Assembly: GCF_034479615.1 (NCBI RefSeq)
Contig: NZ_CP140255.1
Coordinates: 3,968,001-4,032,000, forward strand
DNA length: 64,000 nt
Source of the DNA: Vreelandella neptunia
GTDB taxonomy: Bacteria > Pseudomonadota > Gammaproteobacteria > Pseudomonadales > Halomonadaceae
Direction of reading: 5' to 3'
Shown here: positions 1 through 8,596 of the stretch, in pieces
Layout of the letters: each line of letters opens with the position of its first letter
Numbering within the stretch: position 1 is the stretch's first letter
Program-made: the position numbers and the translations under genes
Notes under the pieces: model-generated
Database searches by the model: none
Told to the model about the DNA's origin: nothing
The model's input: the letters and a program-made list of their open reading frames with translations, nothing else

Positions 1-664
1 ACAGGAACGGCACCATGACCAGCACCGCTACAATGCCTGCGAACACGCCGCTATCGGCCTGTGTGAAGAACGGCATCATATTGATGGTTTCGCCTTCAAA
101 CAGCGAACCGGTGACAAACATGACGCCCACCAGCAGAATTAACCCAGTTACTACTTTCTGCAGCAGCGCAGCGGTCGTTACACCGAAGTAGTTAATCACC
201 ATCATGGCCAGCGAGCCGCCCACGCCTACGGCTACCCAAGTGGCTTTAACTTCCCACCCGGCAATCGTCCACAGATGACCGACGGCATAGTTGGGCGCCA
301 GGTGTTCAATCACCGTGGGAAGTGCCACCGCTTCAAAGGCCACTACGCTTAGATAGCCTAGAATAATCGCCCAGGTACACAAAAAAGAGGGTAAGTGGCC
401 CAGGGCGCGGTAGCTGTATACGTGCTCGCCACCCACTTTGGGCATCGCAGCGGCAAGTTCAGCATAGGTAAGGCCAACCAAGACAATCGCTAAACCGCCG
501 ATAATAAACGCTATAATGGCGCCTAAACTGCCAGCGGATTGAATGGCGGTACCGGTGAGCACAATCCAGCCCCAACCAATCATGGCACCGAAGGCCAGCG
601 CTAATACGTCGCCACGGGCCAATACCCGGACGAGCCCTTCCTGTTCTGATGAGGGTGTGGTCAT
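1..664 (-). CDS. APC-family amino acid permease, 3' end beyond the window
   Basis: Reading the minus strand from ATG at 664 gives 221 uninterrupted codons that run off the left edge, so only the N-terminal part is present. The protein starts MTTPSSEQEGL and enters a first membrane segment with a glycine-rich stretch (AFGAMIGWGW, about residues 24-33), typical of helix 1 of amino acid-polyamine-organocation carriers. Further hydrophobic segments lie near residues 45-65, 90-115, 145-165 and 170-190. An AGGA-type ribosome site precedes the ATG. It is divergent from a MocR-type regulator, which suggests control by that protein. The substrate is probably an amino acid or amine and cannot be told from sequence. 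Confidence 0.85.
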   Translation of the reverse strand, partial: MTTPSSEQEGLVRVLARGDVLALAFGAMIGWGWIVLTGTAIQSAGSLGAIIAFIIGGLAIVLVGLTYAELAAAMPKVGGEHVYSYRALGHLPSFLCTWAIILGYLSVVAFEAVALPTVIEHLAPNYAVGHLWTIAGWEVKATWVAVGVGGSLAMMVINYFGVTTAALLQKVVTGLILLVGVMFVTGSLFEGETINMMPFFTQADSGVFAGIVAVLVMVPFL

Positions 665-723
665 TTGAAATGTCCTGCGAGTTATTGGATGTTGTCGTAG
701 GCGCTCAGGGGCGCAGTATCCTG

Positions 724-784
724 ATCCTGTTTTAACCGTTTCTCTTTGAACGGGCATGTTTTAAACGGTTTTGTAAAACAGGAT
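724..784. promoter_or_regulatory. Nested inverted repeat between permease and MocR gene, candidate operator
   Basis: An 11-bp arm (atcctgtttta, 724-734) is matched exactly by its reverse complement at 774-784. Inside it, aaccgttt (734-741) pairs with aaacggtt (763-770). The core tgtttta occurs three times: forward at 728 and 757, and reversed at 774. It lies 60 bp from the permease start and 158 bp from the MocR gene start. MocR proteins are known to bind repeated half-sites in their own divergent promoters, so this is the obvious candidate operator. A transcribed hairpin in the permease leader is the alternative. Confidence 0.55.
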
Positions 785-941
785 AGCCACACGCTAGCAG
801 GCGGGAGAGAAAACACGAATGCACCACTTTGGCGTTCGACTAGACCACTTTTTATACGCACCAAAAGGGTGCGCCACTTTCATACGGCTTTCGTCTAAGT
901 GCCTGTCGTTAGCGGGTTAAGCGGGATTAAGGGGAGTCCAA

Positions 942-2360
942 ATGGATCGCAAGGAGGTGGTGCACCAACTTGTACAACTTTATGCACTCCAACCGGAACG
1001 GTTGAGTAAGCAGGTGCGTATAGAGCAAGCGCTGCGTCAGGCCATTACCCAGCAGTGGCCTTCCGGGCTGCGGCTGCCCTCCCATCGCCAGTTGGCGGAT
1101 GCCCTTGGCGTTGCACGTCAAACCCTGGCGCTGGCGATTCATACGCTGCTTGAGGAGGCCCTGCTTAAAACCGCCCACGGCCAAGGCACCTGGACGTACC
1201 GCCCCGTGATCCCAAGCCATTCCTTGCCTGGCAATGCGCAGCTCTCATCACGCGCACAGAGGGTATTGGATGGCCCAGGCGCTAGCATGATCCAAAGCGG
1301 CGCCTTCGTGCCCGGCATTCCCGATATCGCCCAATTCCCGATGCGTAAATGGCGGCAGCTCTACGCCAGCGTGACGGTGCCGCAAAACGCCCTGCTGCTC
1401 TCCTACTCCACCGGTGGCTACGGCCCATTGAAGCGCGCCATCCGCGATTTTTTAGCGCGCTGGCGCAATATTAGCTGCGACACGGAGCAGATCATCATTA
1501 CCGACGGAACCCATAACGGCATTGAGCTATGCGCCGTGGCGCTGGCTGATGTTGGCGATACCGTTGCCATGGAGTCACCCTGTTACTGGGGGGCGCGCAA
1601 TGTCTTTACCGCCGCAGGCTTGGAAATCGAACCGGTGGCGTGGCTGCCAGGTCAGGGGCACATGCTTCCGCCTACTCCTGGCCCGGTAAAGCTGGCCTAT
1701 CTGACCGGCTCGCACCATTACCCGCTCAGCGTACCCACCCGTGCAGTGGATAAACAGCGCTTATGCGATGCCTTAGCGCCCGCGTATATTGTCGAAGATG
1801 ATTACGAGTTTAACCGCGACGACCATTCCAATCTGCTTTTCTACCCGCACTCGGAGCGCCACTTGCTGGTGGGCTCGTTTTCCAAGATGATGTTTCCAGG
1901 TCTGCGCCTAGGTTATTTAGTGGTTCCGCGTCATTTAGCGGGGCCAATGAACCGCCTGCGCAGTGAACTATTCCGCGAAGGACGCATGCTGGATCAGGCC
2001 GTACTGGCACAGTTTATTTTTGATGGTGATTTGGATGCCTGGTGTCGGCGCATTCAGCGCGACTACCTAGGGCGCCAACAGGTGCTGCATGATCAGCTTC
2101 GCTCATTGCCGCTAGTGCGCAGCGTTTCGCCGCCGAGCAGTGCCATCAGTCTATGCGTCGAATTTGAACCGCATATCAATGACGTGCAGATTGCTCAAAC
2201 GCTATTAAAAGAGCACTTAATTGTGCGTCCGTTGAGTCCGGTATGCGCTAAGGGCGACTCACGATCTGGTCTTGTAATGGGGGTGGGTATGCTTTCGGGT
2301 GAAACGTTAGCGCGCGAAGCTCAACGGCTGCGCCGCTGCTTAGAGGTGTTGTTACGCTAG
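942..2360 (+). CDS. MocR-family (GntR HTH plus aminotransferase-like) regulator
   Basis: A 472-residue cytoplasmic PLP-dependent transcription regulator. Residues 20-85 form a GntR winged helix (LRLPSHRQLADALGVARQT is the recognition region), and about 115-470 form a fold-type I aminotransferase-like domain. The PLP-binding lysine lies in GSFSKMMFPGLRLGY, and VEDDYEFN supplies the cofactor-ring aspartate region. The length is normal for MocR/PdxR proteins. The ATG is preceded by GGGGAG at a good distance. It is divergent from the APC permease and probably controls it in response to an amino compound that reacts with PLP. The specific ligand is not deducible. Confidence 0.88.
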   Translation: MDRKEVVHQLVQLYALQPERLSKQVRIEQALRQAITQQWPSGLRLPSHRQLADALGVARQTLALAIHTLLEEALLKTAHGQGTWTYRPVIPSHSLPGNAQLSSRAQRVLDGPGASMIQSGAFVPGIPDIAQFPMRKWRQLYASVTVPQNALLLSYSTGGYGPLKRAIRDFLARWRNISCDTEQIIITDGTHNGIELCAVALADVGDTVAMESPCYWGARNVFTAAGLEIEPVAWLPGQGHMLPPTPGPVKLAYLTGSHHYPLSVPTRAVDKQRLCDALAPAYIVEDDYEFNRDDHSNLLFYPHSERHLLVGSFSKMMFPGLRLGYLVVPRHLAGPMNRLRSELFREGRMLDQAVLAQFIFDGDLDAWCRRIQRDYLGRQQVLHDQLRSLPLVRSVSPPSSAISLCVEFEPHINDVQIAQTLLKEHLIVRPLSPVCAKGDSRSGLVMGVGMLSGETLAREAQRLRRCLEVLLR

Positions 2361-2390
2361 GGCTATTGATCAAACAAAGTTACCCAATGG

Positions 2391-2463
2391 TTACCCACAG
2401 GCTTCCAAAGGTTTATCCACAAGAGTCTATTCATAAGAACCAATCCACAAAAGATAATTCACA
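2391..2463 (+). promoter_or_regulatory. Cluster of DnaA-box-like nonamers
   Basis: Four nonamers in the same orientation lie within 73 bp: ttacccaca (2391), ttatccaca (2413), caatccaca (2441) and taattcaca (2455). The second matches the classical strict DnaA box TTATNCACA; the others differ from it at one or two positions. They sit just upstream of the lytic-transglycosylase-like gene, whose chosen start is at 2474. They could bind DnaA for control or titration, or be a chance low-complexity run. Confidence 0.4.
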
Positions 2464-2473
2464 AGGACTTGCT

Positions 2474-3178
2474 ATGCGTCACCCGGTTGATGGTATCACT
2501 GAGCACTTTAGCGCTGATTTCTCGTCTTGCTTCCCAGCGACTTTCACTAAGCTGCGCCTATGGGTAACGCTGAGCCTTTTAACGCTGCTTTCCGGCTGCG
2601 CCACTTTTGCGCCAAACCCACTCCAGGATCAAAGCAATATCTGCGAGATCTTCCGCGAACAGCCAAGCTGGTACGACTACGCTCAGGAATCCGAGGAGAA
2701 GTGGGGCACTCCGATCGCCACCCAGATGTCGTTTATTCAGCAGGAGTCTTCGTTTCGTAGCCATGTCCGCCCGGATCGCAAGTACTATCTAGGTTTTATC
2801 CCCGGCCCACGTCCCTCCTCCGCCAAAGGCTACGCCCAGGCCCAAGACCCCGTTTGGGAAGAGTATGAGGATCAAGCGGGCAGCCTGTTTGCCCGGCGTA
2901 CTCATATGAAACACGCCACGGACTTTATTGGCTGGTACAACCGCCGCTCCCAGCAGCAGGCGGGTATCTCACTAAATAATCCTGAGCACCTCTACTATGC
3001 CTATCATGAAGGCGCGGGGGGCTACCAACGGGGTACTTACCGCGGGAAGTCCCACGTATTGAGTGCGGGTAGACAAGTGGCGACCCGCGCTAACCGTTAC
3101 CAAGCCCAGCTCAACGCTTGCGAAGCGGAGTTCCAATGCCGCAAGTTTTACCAGGTCTGGCCATTCTGTCGTAGTTAA
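2474..3178 (+). CDS. Lytic-transglycosylase-like (SLT fold) lipoprotein
   Basis: A 234-residue protein with an N-terminal hydrophobic segment (about 28-40) ending in the lipobox LLSGC, so Cys42 is the predicted lipidated residue and the product should be membrane-anchored in the periplasm. The mature part has the SLT-like motif QQESSF with a candidate catalytic glutamate, then AKGYAQAQDPVW and YYAYHEGAGGY, as in a group of small transglycosylase-SLT lipoproteins. It would cleave murein glycan strands. I start at 2474 because AAGGAC lies just upstream; an in-frame start at 2366 would add 36 residues coded by the DnaA-like repeats. The activity is inferred from motifs only. Confidence 0.75.
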   Translation: MRHPVDGITEHFSADFSSCFPATFTKLRLWVTLSLLTLLSGCATFAPNPLQDQSNICEIFREQPSWYDYAQESEEKWGTPIATQMSFIQQESSFRSHVRPDRKYYLGFIPGPRPSSAKGYAQAQDPVWEEYEDQAGSLFARRTHMKHATDFIGWYNRRSQQQAGISLNNPEHLYYAYHEGAGGYQRGTYRGKSHVLSAGRQVATRANRYQAQLNACEAEFQCRKFYQVWPFCRS

Positions 3179-3189
3179 GGACGCTGACG

Positions 3190-3930
3190 ATGTCACTATG
3201 GATGGGTGCGGCCCTGGTTAGCGTGGTGTTCTTCACCTCAATGCTCTCCGGGGTATTTGGTATGGCGGGCGGATTGGTACTGCTATGGTTTCTGCTGCTG
3301 ATCTTTCCCGCCGGCACGGCGATGGCCGTTCACGGGGTTATTCAACTCACTTCTAACGGTTCGCGGGCGTGGCTGTCACGGCGCTATATTGTCTGGCGCA
3401 TTGTCGCTTTTATGACGCTGGGTGTACTAAGCGCCGCTGGCCTGCTTCTGCTGTTCAACTACAGTCCCAATGCCGCCAGCGTCTCTATATTGATTGGCCT
3501 AATGCCGATTTTGGTATGGCTGCCCAAGCGCTGGTTTCACCTGGATGCCAACCGCGCCAGCCACGCGCTGTGCTGCGGCATTGCTTCCGGCGGATTGACG
3601 ATTGCCGCAGGGGTTTCCGGGCCGCTAATCGATATCTTATTTGTGCGCTCACGCATGGATCGCCGCCAAGTCGTGGCGACCAAGGCAATGATTCAGGTAG
3701 TGGCTCACAGCATTAAAATCATCTTCTATCTCGGCGCCGCCATGGCGCTTAGTACCGGCGAATGGGGCATTGTGCTGCTAGCGGCGCCGTTTGCGATCTT
3801 TGGCACCCACACCGGCAACCGCATTTTACACCGTCTCACCGATGCCAACTTCCGCACCTGGACGCGCTGGATCGTGACCGGCATTGGGGTTTTCTATTTC
3901 CTGCAAGGGCTCTTTCTACTCACTCGCTAG
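3190..3930 (+). CDS. TauE/SafE-family (DUF81) membrane exporter
   Basis: A 246-residue polytopic inner-membrane protein with about seven or eight hydrophobic segments. The first repeat has GVFGMAGGLVLLW (about 22-34) and the second GVSGPLIDILF (about 147-157), the paired glycine-rich motifs of the TauE/SafE family. Members are linked to export of sulfite, sulfoacetate or other small organic anions, but most have no known substrate. It begins 11 bp after the lipoprotein gene, with AAGG upstream of the ATG, and may be co-transcribed with it. No sulfonate gene is next to it, so the substrate stays open. Confidence 0.8.
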   Translation: MSLWMGAALVSVVFFTSMLSGVFGMAGGLVLLWFLLLIFPAGTAMAVHGVIQLTSNGSRAWLSRRYIVWRIVAFMTLGVLSAAGLLLLFNYSPNAASVSILIGLMPILVWLPKRWFHLDANRASHALCCGIASGGLTIAAGVSGPLIDILFVRSRMDRRQVVATKAMIQVVAHSIKIIFYLGAAMALSTGEWGIVLLAAPFAIFGTHTGNRILHRLTDANFRTWTRWIVTGIGVFYFLQGLFLLTR

Positions 3931-3999
3931 CGTTGAGGCAGATAAAAGCGAGCTTAAAGCAAGTGCCTATACTGACCTTATCTATTGATGGAGGTCGCT

Positions 4000-5187
4000 A
4001 TGGATTACCACCACTACCGCACCACCCTTGCGGAAACGCTCGCCCAAAGTGAGCTGCCTTTTCCCGCTGCCGAATACCAGGTGCGCCTGGAGAAGGTGCG
4101 CAAGGGTATGGCAGAGCATGGATTAGACGCGCTACTGCTTACCGACCCCGCCGATATCAATTACCTCACCGGCTATCACACTTTTGAAGTCTCGGTGCAT
4201 GCCTGCTTGGTTTGCACCCAAGCGCGGCTAGTGCTACAAGTCGCCTCCATTGAAACCGGTGCGGCAGTGGTCACCGCCCGGGTTGATGAGATCATCGGCT
4301 ACCGCTGGGAAAACCTGGATGAAATCATCACGCCGCTGGCAGACCTGCTTTCTCCTTGCCAGCTAATTGGTATTGATGGCTGGAGCAGCGGGCTGCGCTT
4401 TGGGGTGATTGATGCGCTGATGCAGACTATCGGCCGTGAGCGTTTTAGCGAAGCAGGCGCAGTGGTCGATGCGATTCGAATTATAAAAAGCCCCGCCGAA
4501 CTTGAGATGCTGCAACACAGCGCACGAATCACCGCTCTCGGCTTAGAAACCGCGATGCAGAGTATTCGTCCCGGCATGACCGACAACGATATTGCTGCCG
4601 TGGGCGCCAAAGCGCTGCTCGAAAATGGCAGCGAGTTCATGAGCCTCCAGCCCATTGTGACCAGCGGGCACCGTATAGGCGTAATTCACGTCAACCATAA
4701 GCGGCGTGTCATCCAGGCTAATGAGCCAGTGTTCTTGGAGTTTGGTGCTGCTTATCAACGCTATACGGCACCCATGATGCGCACTGCGGTTACAGGCGTG
4801 CCAAGCCCAGCTCTCTCGGCCACCCGGGATCTATGCCGCTCAATTTTTGAAGCGCTCTGCGACGCCATGCGGCCTGGCAACACCTTTGATGCCGCTGCCC
4901 AGGCGGCTGATTCCCTACTCGCTCCCCACCGCGACCAGTATTTCTTCTCCGGAGTCTTTGGCTACGCCGTGGGCGCACAGTTTCCACCTAGCTGGGTGGA
5001 GGGCACCGGCTTTATTGCCAAAGGCCAGGCCCGCACTTTTGAAACCAATATGGTTTTTCACCTGCCGCTCTGTCTACGTGTGCCCGGCCAATGGGGCGTT
5101 GGCATAAGCGACACTGTGGTGGTTACTGAAAATGGGGCAAAACCACTGACCAATAACGACTGGCAGCTGTTTGAGGCGCGCTCATAA
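4000..5187 (+). CDS. M24-family hydrolase, ectoine-hydrolase/creatinase-like
   Basis: A 395-residue protein with an N-terminal creatinase-like domain (about 20-145, including TDPADINYLTGY) and a C-terminal pita-bread domain. The usual M24 metal ligands look replaced: the D-x-G-x2-Y-x-G-Y-x2-D-x-T-R-T block reads EFGAAYQRYTAPMMRT, and the GH-x-x-G histidine is a tyrosine (GYAVGAQFPPSW). The FETNMVFHL stretch is kept. This pattern recalls DoeA ectoine hydrolase and creatinase rather than metal-dependent Xaa-Pro aminopeptidases. GGAGG stands five bases before the 4000 ATG, which beats earlier in-frame TTG and ATG codons. No other ectoine-degradation gene is adjacent, so the substrate is uncertain. 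Confidence 0.75.
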   Translation: MDYHHYRTTLAETLAQSELPFPAAEYQVRLEKVRKGMAEHGLDALLLTDPADINYLTGYHTFEVSVHACLVCTQARLVLQVASIETGAAVVTARVDEIIGYRWENLDEIITPLADLLSPCQLIGIDGWSSGLRFGVIDALMQTIGRERFSEAGAVVDAIRIIKSPAELEMLQHSARITALGLETAMQSIRPGMTDNDIAAVGAKALLENGSEFMSLQPIVTSGHRIGVIHVNHKRRVIQANEPVFLEFGAAYQRYTAPMMRTAVTGVPSPALSATRDLCRSIFEALCDAMRPGNTFDAAAQAADSLLAPHRDQYFFSGVFGYAVGAQFPPSWVEGTGFIAKGQARTFETNMVFHLPLCLRVPGQWGVGISDTVVVTENGAKPLTNNDWQLFEARS

Positions 5188-5328
5188 GCCACTGCGCCTT
5201 ATAGCCATAGCATTGACAGGTCGATGGAGTAGCGCTATCGTCAACATAGATGCAAATGAGAAACACTCTCCTTACTCCATTAAGAAGAGTTTAATTAAGC
5301 AGACAGTCAGGCGTGAGGGATTAGTGGG

Positions 5329-5703
5329 ATGACTAGCGAGCAGCGGCAACTTCGCCAAACGGTCATATTTTTGCGCACCTCCTTTGAAGCGGTGCAGCAC
5401 TCTATTGCCGGCCGCCTGGAAGACCCGCTGCCCTGCTGGATGGATACCAGCATGCTTTCCATGCTGTCGCGGGAGCTCACTCGCTGCTGCCAGCAGTCTA
5501 AGCCGCTGTTTGCCCCAGCCGTCATCGAACAGCTCTATATCGCCTCGCAACAGTGCGAGCTGCTGCTCAAACAGTGCCCTGGGGTACTCAGCAGCGCGGT
5601 CTGCTATCGACAGTTGGGAGCCATTATGCTGCCACTCTCTAGTGCGCTCCAGCAGATCGATACTCCTGCCAAACGGCGCTGGCCTTGGGCGAAGTGGAAT
5701 TGA
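5329..5703 (+). CDS. Hypothetical protein, 124 aa, cysteine-containing and helical
   Basis: I do not recognise this protein. It has no signal peptide or membrane segment, looks mostly alpha-helical, and carries several cysteines (including RCCQQ and QQCELLLKQC) and a basic, tryptophan-rich C-terminus (KRRWPWAKWN). A GTGGG run precedes the ATG. It stands alone between the M24 gene and a decayed minus-strand gene. Support for it as a real gene is the open frame over 124 codons, the fair ribosome site and the lack of a better frame on either strand. Confidence 0.5.
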   Translation: MTSEQRQLRQTVIFLRTSFEAVQHSIAGRLEDPLPCWMDTSMLSMLSRELTRCCQQSKPLFAPAVIEQLYIASQQCELLLKQCPGVLSSAVCYRQLGAIMLPLSSALQQIDTPAKRRWPWAKWN

Positions 5704-5809
5704 CTAAGCATTGAGGCATCACTAGTCCAGCAAATATCTAGTGGTGAGCGCTAGCATGGTAGCAGGCAAGTAGCGACGCTCCAGACCTTGGAAAGGTTAG
5801 GGACAGGGT

Positions 5810-6328
5810 TTATTGATGCGTATCCTTAGTGGCAAGCACTTGCTTACCTAGGCCTGTTAATCGATATTTTTGGGTTGGGCTACGCGGCGAGTCAGGTTGA
5901 GTCATTTCAATCAACCCTAAATCAAGCAGGGGATTCAGTACAGCCGCTCGAAACTTAGTTCTGTTGGAACGCCCAGTAACTTTCATCAAATGTGTAATTC
6001 GGGCTTCTTCAACACAGCATTGGAGCAGATCTACTTGCTCCTTACTTATTCCCTGCTTAGTCCCTACTTGTTCGGTGACTTCGGGGGTGACTTCAGCCAC
6101 GGCTTCTTTGTCGACCGAAAACCCTTGATGAACAGGTAAGCGAATTAAAAAGAAACTGCGCTCATCGTCGGTTTCGAACACTGGCGCTGGAGAGCCGTTC
6201 GCCTTCATTACCCGAAGTATTTTTGGTACACCCGTTGAACGGCCTTCGGTTAAATCCAACTCTTTCAGAAACTCGCCGATACGCCGGTTGCGTTAGCAAC
6301 GGCTGGTCGAAGCTCGCCCTGCTTCTAA
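5810..6328 (-). pseudogene. Remnant of an AlbA_2/RecG-like ATP-binding regulator
   Basis: The minus-strand frame reads RNRRIGEFLKELD, then EGRSTGVPKILRVM and SPAPVFETDDERSFFLIRLP. This is the conserved C-terminal ATP-binding part of AlbA_2-domain putative transcriptional regulators, often annotated as RecG-like helicases. It is followed by a winged-helix tail (about the last 75 residues). Such proteins normally have some 450 or more residues; here the whole N-terminal region is missing. An in-frame TAA at 6293-6295 stands directly before RNRRIGEF where related proteins continue, and no good start codon follows. It is most simply a decayed gene. A short expressed C-terminal fragment starting from TTG at 6259 cannot be excluded. 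Confidence 0.7.
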
Positions 6329-6429
6329 AAAAATAGCTCTCGCTTGACCCTGCTATTTATCATGATAAATTCAAGATGAGGCGCCAACGAGCGTCAACGC
6401 TGAGACACATCACAAGACAGGGTATCCTC

Positions 6430-7824
6430 ATGGCTGAACAACAAACCGCGGCAGCCTCTGGCTCGCGTAAAAAGTGGTATCAGGCGGTTCCCGACCCCAT
6501 GGTGCTAATCTTTATTATTCTGGTTGCTACCTATTTTCTGACCTTCATTATCCCCGCAGGTGAATTTGAACGAGTTACCCAAGATGGCCGAACGGTGGTG
6601 GTGCCGGGCTCTTTTGCCTATTTAGAAGACGTTGCCAACATCCCCCTCTTCAATATTTTTGTGGCGATTCCTGAAGGGCTTATCTCCGCCTCGCAGTATC
6701 TATTTATCGTCTTTATCGCCGGTGGTCTGTTTCATATTTTGCAAAAGACCGGTGCGTTAGAGAACGCGATCGGCGTAGCGGTTAATCGTGTTGGCGTTGA
6801 GCGACGTAACGTGATTATTGTCGTCGGTACCTTTATCTACGGCTTTTTTGGTGTAGCCGTCGGGTTTGAAAACAACATTGCATTAGTCCCCATTGCGGTT
6901 CTCATCGCCAGCGCTATTGGCTGCTCCAGTTTGGTGGGTACCGCTATGGCCGTTGGTGGTATTGGGATCGGTTTTGCACTCTCGCCCATCAATCCCTATA
7001 CCGTGGGGGTTGCTCAAGGGATCGCGGAACTGCCGACCTTCTCTGGCGCTTGGCTACGTACGTTGCTGGTGCTTTCGTCACTGTCACTGCTCTCGCTGTA
7101 TATCTGCAAACGCGTCGTCAAAATGGAGTTTGAAGAGCCGGATAATGCGGAAGCACTGAGCAAGCCGCTTAGCGAATACTCTCTCACCAAGCGCAACATC
7201 CTGACGATGGTCGTGTTCGTGGGTGGTCTGGTCGCTATGCTCATTGGCGTGTTCACTCGCGGTTGGTATATCAATGAAATTGCAGGCACTTTCCTGCTGC
7301 TGGCGATCATCATTGGCGCCTTAAACGGCCTATCGGCGAACGGTATTGTTAAACAGATGATGGAGGGTGCTGCCAGCGTAACCGCAGGCGCGCTTGTGAT
7401 CGGGGTGGCGGCCTCAATTCAGGTCATCCTTGAGCAGGCCGTGATTATCGACACCATCGTTAACTCGCTGAGCGCAATGATCGACGGCATTCCGTCAATA
7501 TTTTCCGCGATTATGGCCAGTGTGGTGCAGGGTATTATCAACCTCTTTATCCCTTCCGGTTCTGGTCAGGCACTAGTGACAATGCCCATTCTGATTCCAG
7601 TGGCGGATCTTGTGGGTATGAGCCGTCAACTGATGATCACTGCGTTCCAAGTCGGCGACGGCTTAACGAACCTGATTGTTCCCACGTCTGGCGGCACACT
7701 CGCCATGCTGGCGCTGGGTCGCGTCTCATACGCCCAGTGGTTGAAGGCGATTATGCCCTTTATGGCGTTGGTGTATGTATTAGCCTGGGTAGGGTTGGTG
7801 ATTGGCCACCTGGTGGGTTACTGA
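6430..7824 (+). CDS. YfcC-family (DcuC-like) membrane carrier
   Basis: A 464-residue inner-membrane protein of the YfcC/C4-dicarboxylate anaerobic carrier-like superfamily. There are about 11-13 hydrophobic segments, an early IIPAGEFERV motif (about 41-50), and two similar halves with GFENNIALVPIAVL and, near the C-terminus, IPSGSGQALVTMPI and PTSGGTLAMLALG. Homologues are linked to uptake of peptides, arginine/ornithine or acids. It begins a three-gene run with a DUF1028 protein and an M20 amidohydrolase 18 and 52 bp further on, so it probably imports their substrate. I start at ATG 6430; the in-frame start at 6376 would add a non-conserved arginine-rich tail. Confidence 0.82.
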   Translation: MAEQQTAAASGSRKKWYQAVPDPMVLIFIILVATYFLTFIIPAGEFERVTQDGRTVVVPGSFAYLEDVANIPLFNIFVAIPEGLISASQYLFIVFIAGGLFHILQKTGALENAIGVAVNRVGVERRNVIIVVGTFIYGFFGVAVGFENNIALVPIAVLIASAIGCSSLVGTAMAVGGIGIGFALSPINPYTVGVAQGIAELPTFSGAWLRTLLVLSSLSLLSLYICKRVVKMEFEEPDNAEALSKPLSEYSLTKRNILTMVVFVGGLVAMLIGVFTRGWYINEIAGTFLLLAIIIGALNGLSANGIVKQMMEGAASVTAGALVIGVAASIQVILEQAVIIDTIVNSLSAMIDGIPSIFSAIMASVVQGIINLFIPSGSGQALVTMPILIPVADLVGMSRQLMITAFQVGDGLTNLIVPTSGGTLAMLALGRVSYAQWLKAIMPFMALVYVLAWVGLVIGHLVGY

Positions 7825-7842
7825 ACAATAGAGGCAACCGCG

Positions 7843-8544
7843 ATGACGCTTTCTCTCGTTCATTGCAATCCTGCCACAGGCACCGTTGCGGCCATCACCG
7901 CTACAGGCGGAGTGGCGGTGGGAGGCTATGTGCATCACTGTTGGCGAGGCACTGGGGCATGCGTCACCCAAGGGCGCTTTACCAACCCGTGGTACCCAGC
8001 TCGGATATATGAAGCACTTGCCGCGGGCGCCAGCGCCCGGCAGGCGCTTCGCGCCGCCGTTAGCGAGGACAACGACTCAGGGTTCCGCCAATGCTTGGTG
8101 ATGGATTCTCAGGGCCGCACATCAGTACATTCAGGTGCAGAGAATGTGCCTGAAGTGGCTGAAACCTGCTTTCCCAGCGTCGCTGCCGCTGGGAATATGC
8201 TGCAGAGCACCGAAGTCGTGCGGATTTTTGCAGAGCAATTTTTACGCCTTAGCGCCACTAATAGCAGCGCTGCCATTCAACGCAACGAATCGCCCCGCTT
8301 CCCTATTCATCACGACCAACATCTGCTTACGCATCTGATTGACGCTCTCGATGCTGCTCTATCAGCGGGCGGCGATAAACGCGGTGCACGCTCGGCCGCG
8401 CTGCGTATCGAATCTTTTCATCAAGCGCCTATCGATTTGCGCATCGACTGGTCGGAGGACGTCGTAGGCGCATTGCGGGCGTTAGTCGATGAGTTTATGG
8501 CCGAGAACTTTCAAGCCTTTTGGCGTCAACTGCCGCTGCGCTAA
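7843..8544 (+). CDS. DUF1028-family protein (Ntn-hydrolase-like)
   Basis: A 233-residue protein matching the DUF1028 pattern: an N-terminal SLVHCNPATGTVAAITATGG-type start, VGGYVHHCWRG and TQGRFTNPWYPARIYEAL, then ALRAAVSEDNDSGFRQC. Family members have an Ntn-hydrolase-like fold and are often encoded beside amidohydrolases and transporters, but their reaction is not established. It sits between the YfcC carrier and an M20 N-carbamoyl/ureido-type hydrolase with short gaps, so it likely acts on the same imported compound or an intermediate. It has no signal peptide and is expected to be cytoplasmic. Confidence 0.8.
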   Translation: MTLSLVHCNPATGTVAAITATGGVAVGGYVHHCWRGTGACVTQGRFTNPWYPARIYEALAAGASARQALRAAVSEDNDSGFRQCLVMDSQGRTSVHSGAENVPEVAETCFPSVAAAGNMLQSTEVVRIFAEQFLRLSATNSSAAIQRNESPRFPIHHDQHLLTHLIDALDAALSAGGDKRGARSAALRIESFHQAPIDLRIDWSEDVVGALRALVDEFMAENFQAFWRQLPLR

Positions 8545-8596
8545 AAGCATTTCTACTCTTTTGCTGGCCCCTCTGCCAGCGCCTATTGGAGAGTTT

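Noticed and set aside
2391-2463. Chromosomal or plasmid replication origin at the DnaA-like boxes
   Set aside because: No dnaA, dnaN, rep or par genes and no clear AT-rich unwinding element accompany the boxes; I keep them only as possible DnaA sites.
3985-5187. Assignment of the M24 gene as doeA with certainty
   Set aside because: The altered metal-site pattern fits, but no doeB, doeC, doeD or doeX neighbours are present, so I leave the symbol empty.
5254-5273. Fur-box-like sequence (aaatgagaaacactctcctt) before the 124-residue hypothetical gene
   Set aside because: Only the left half matches a Fur half-site well; the right half is poor and the gene has no recognisable link to iron.
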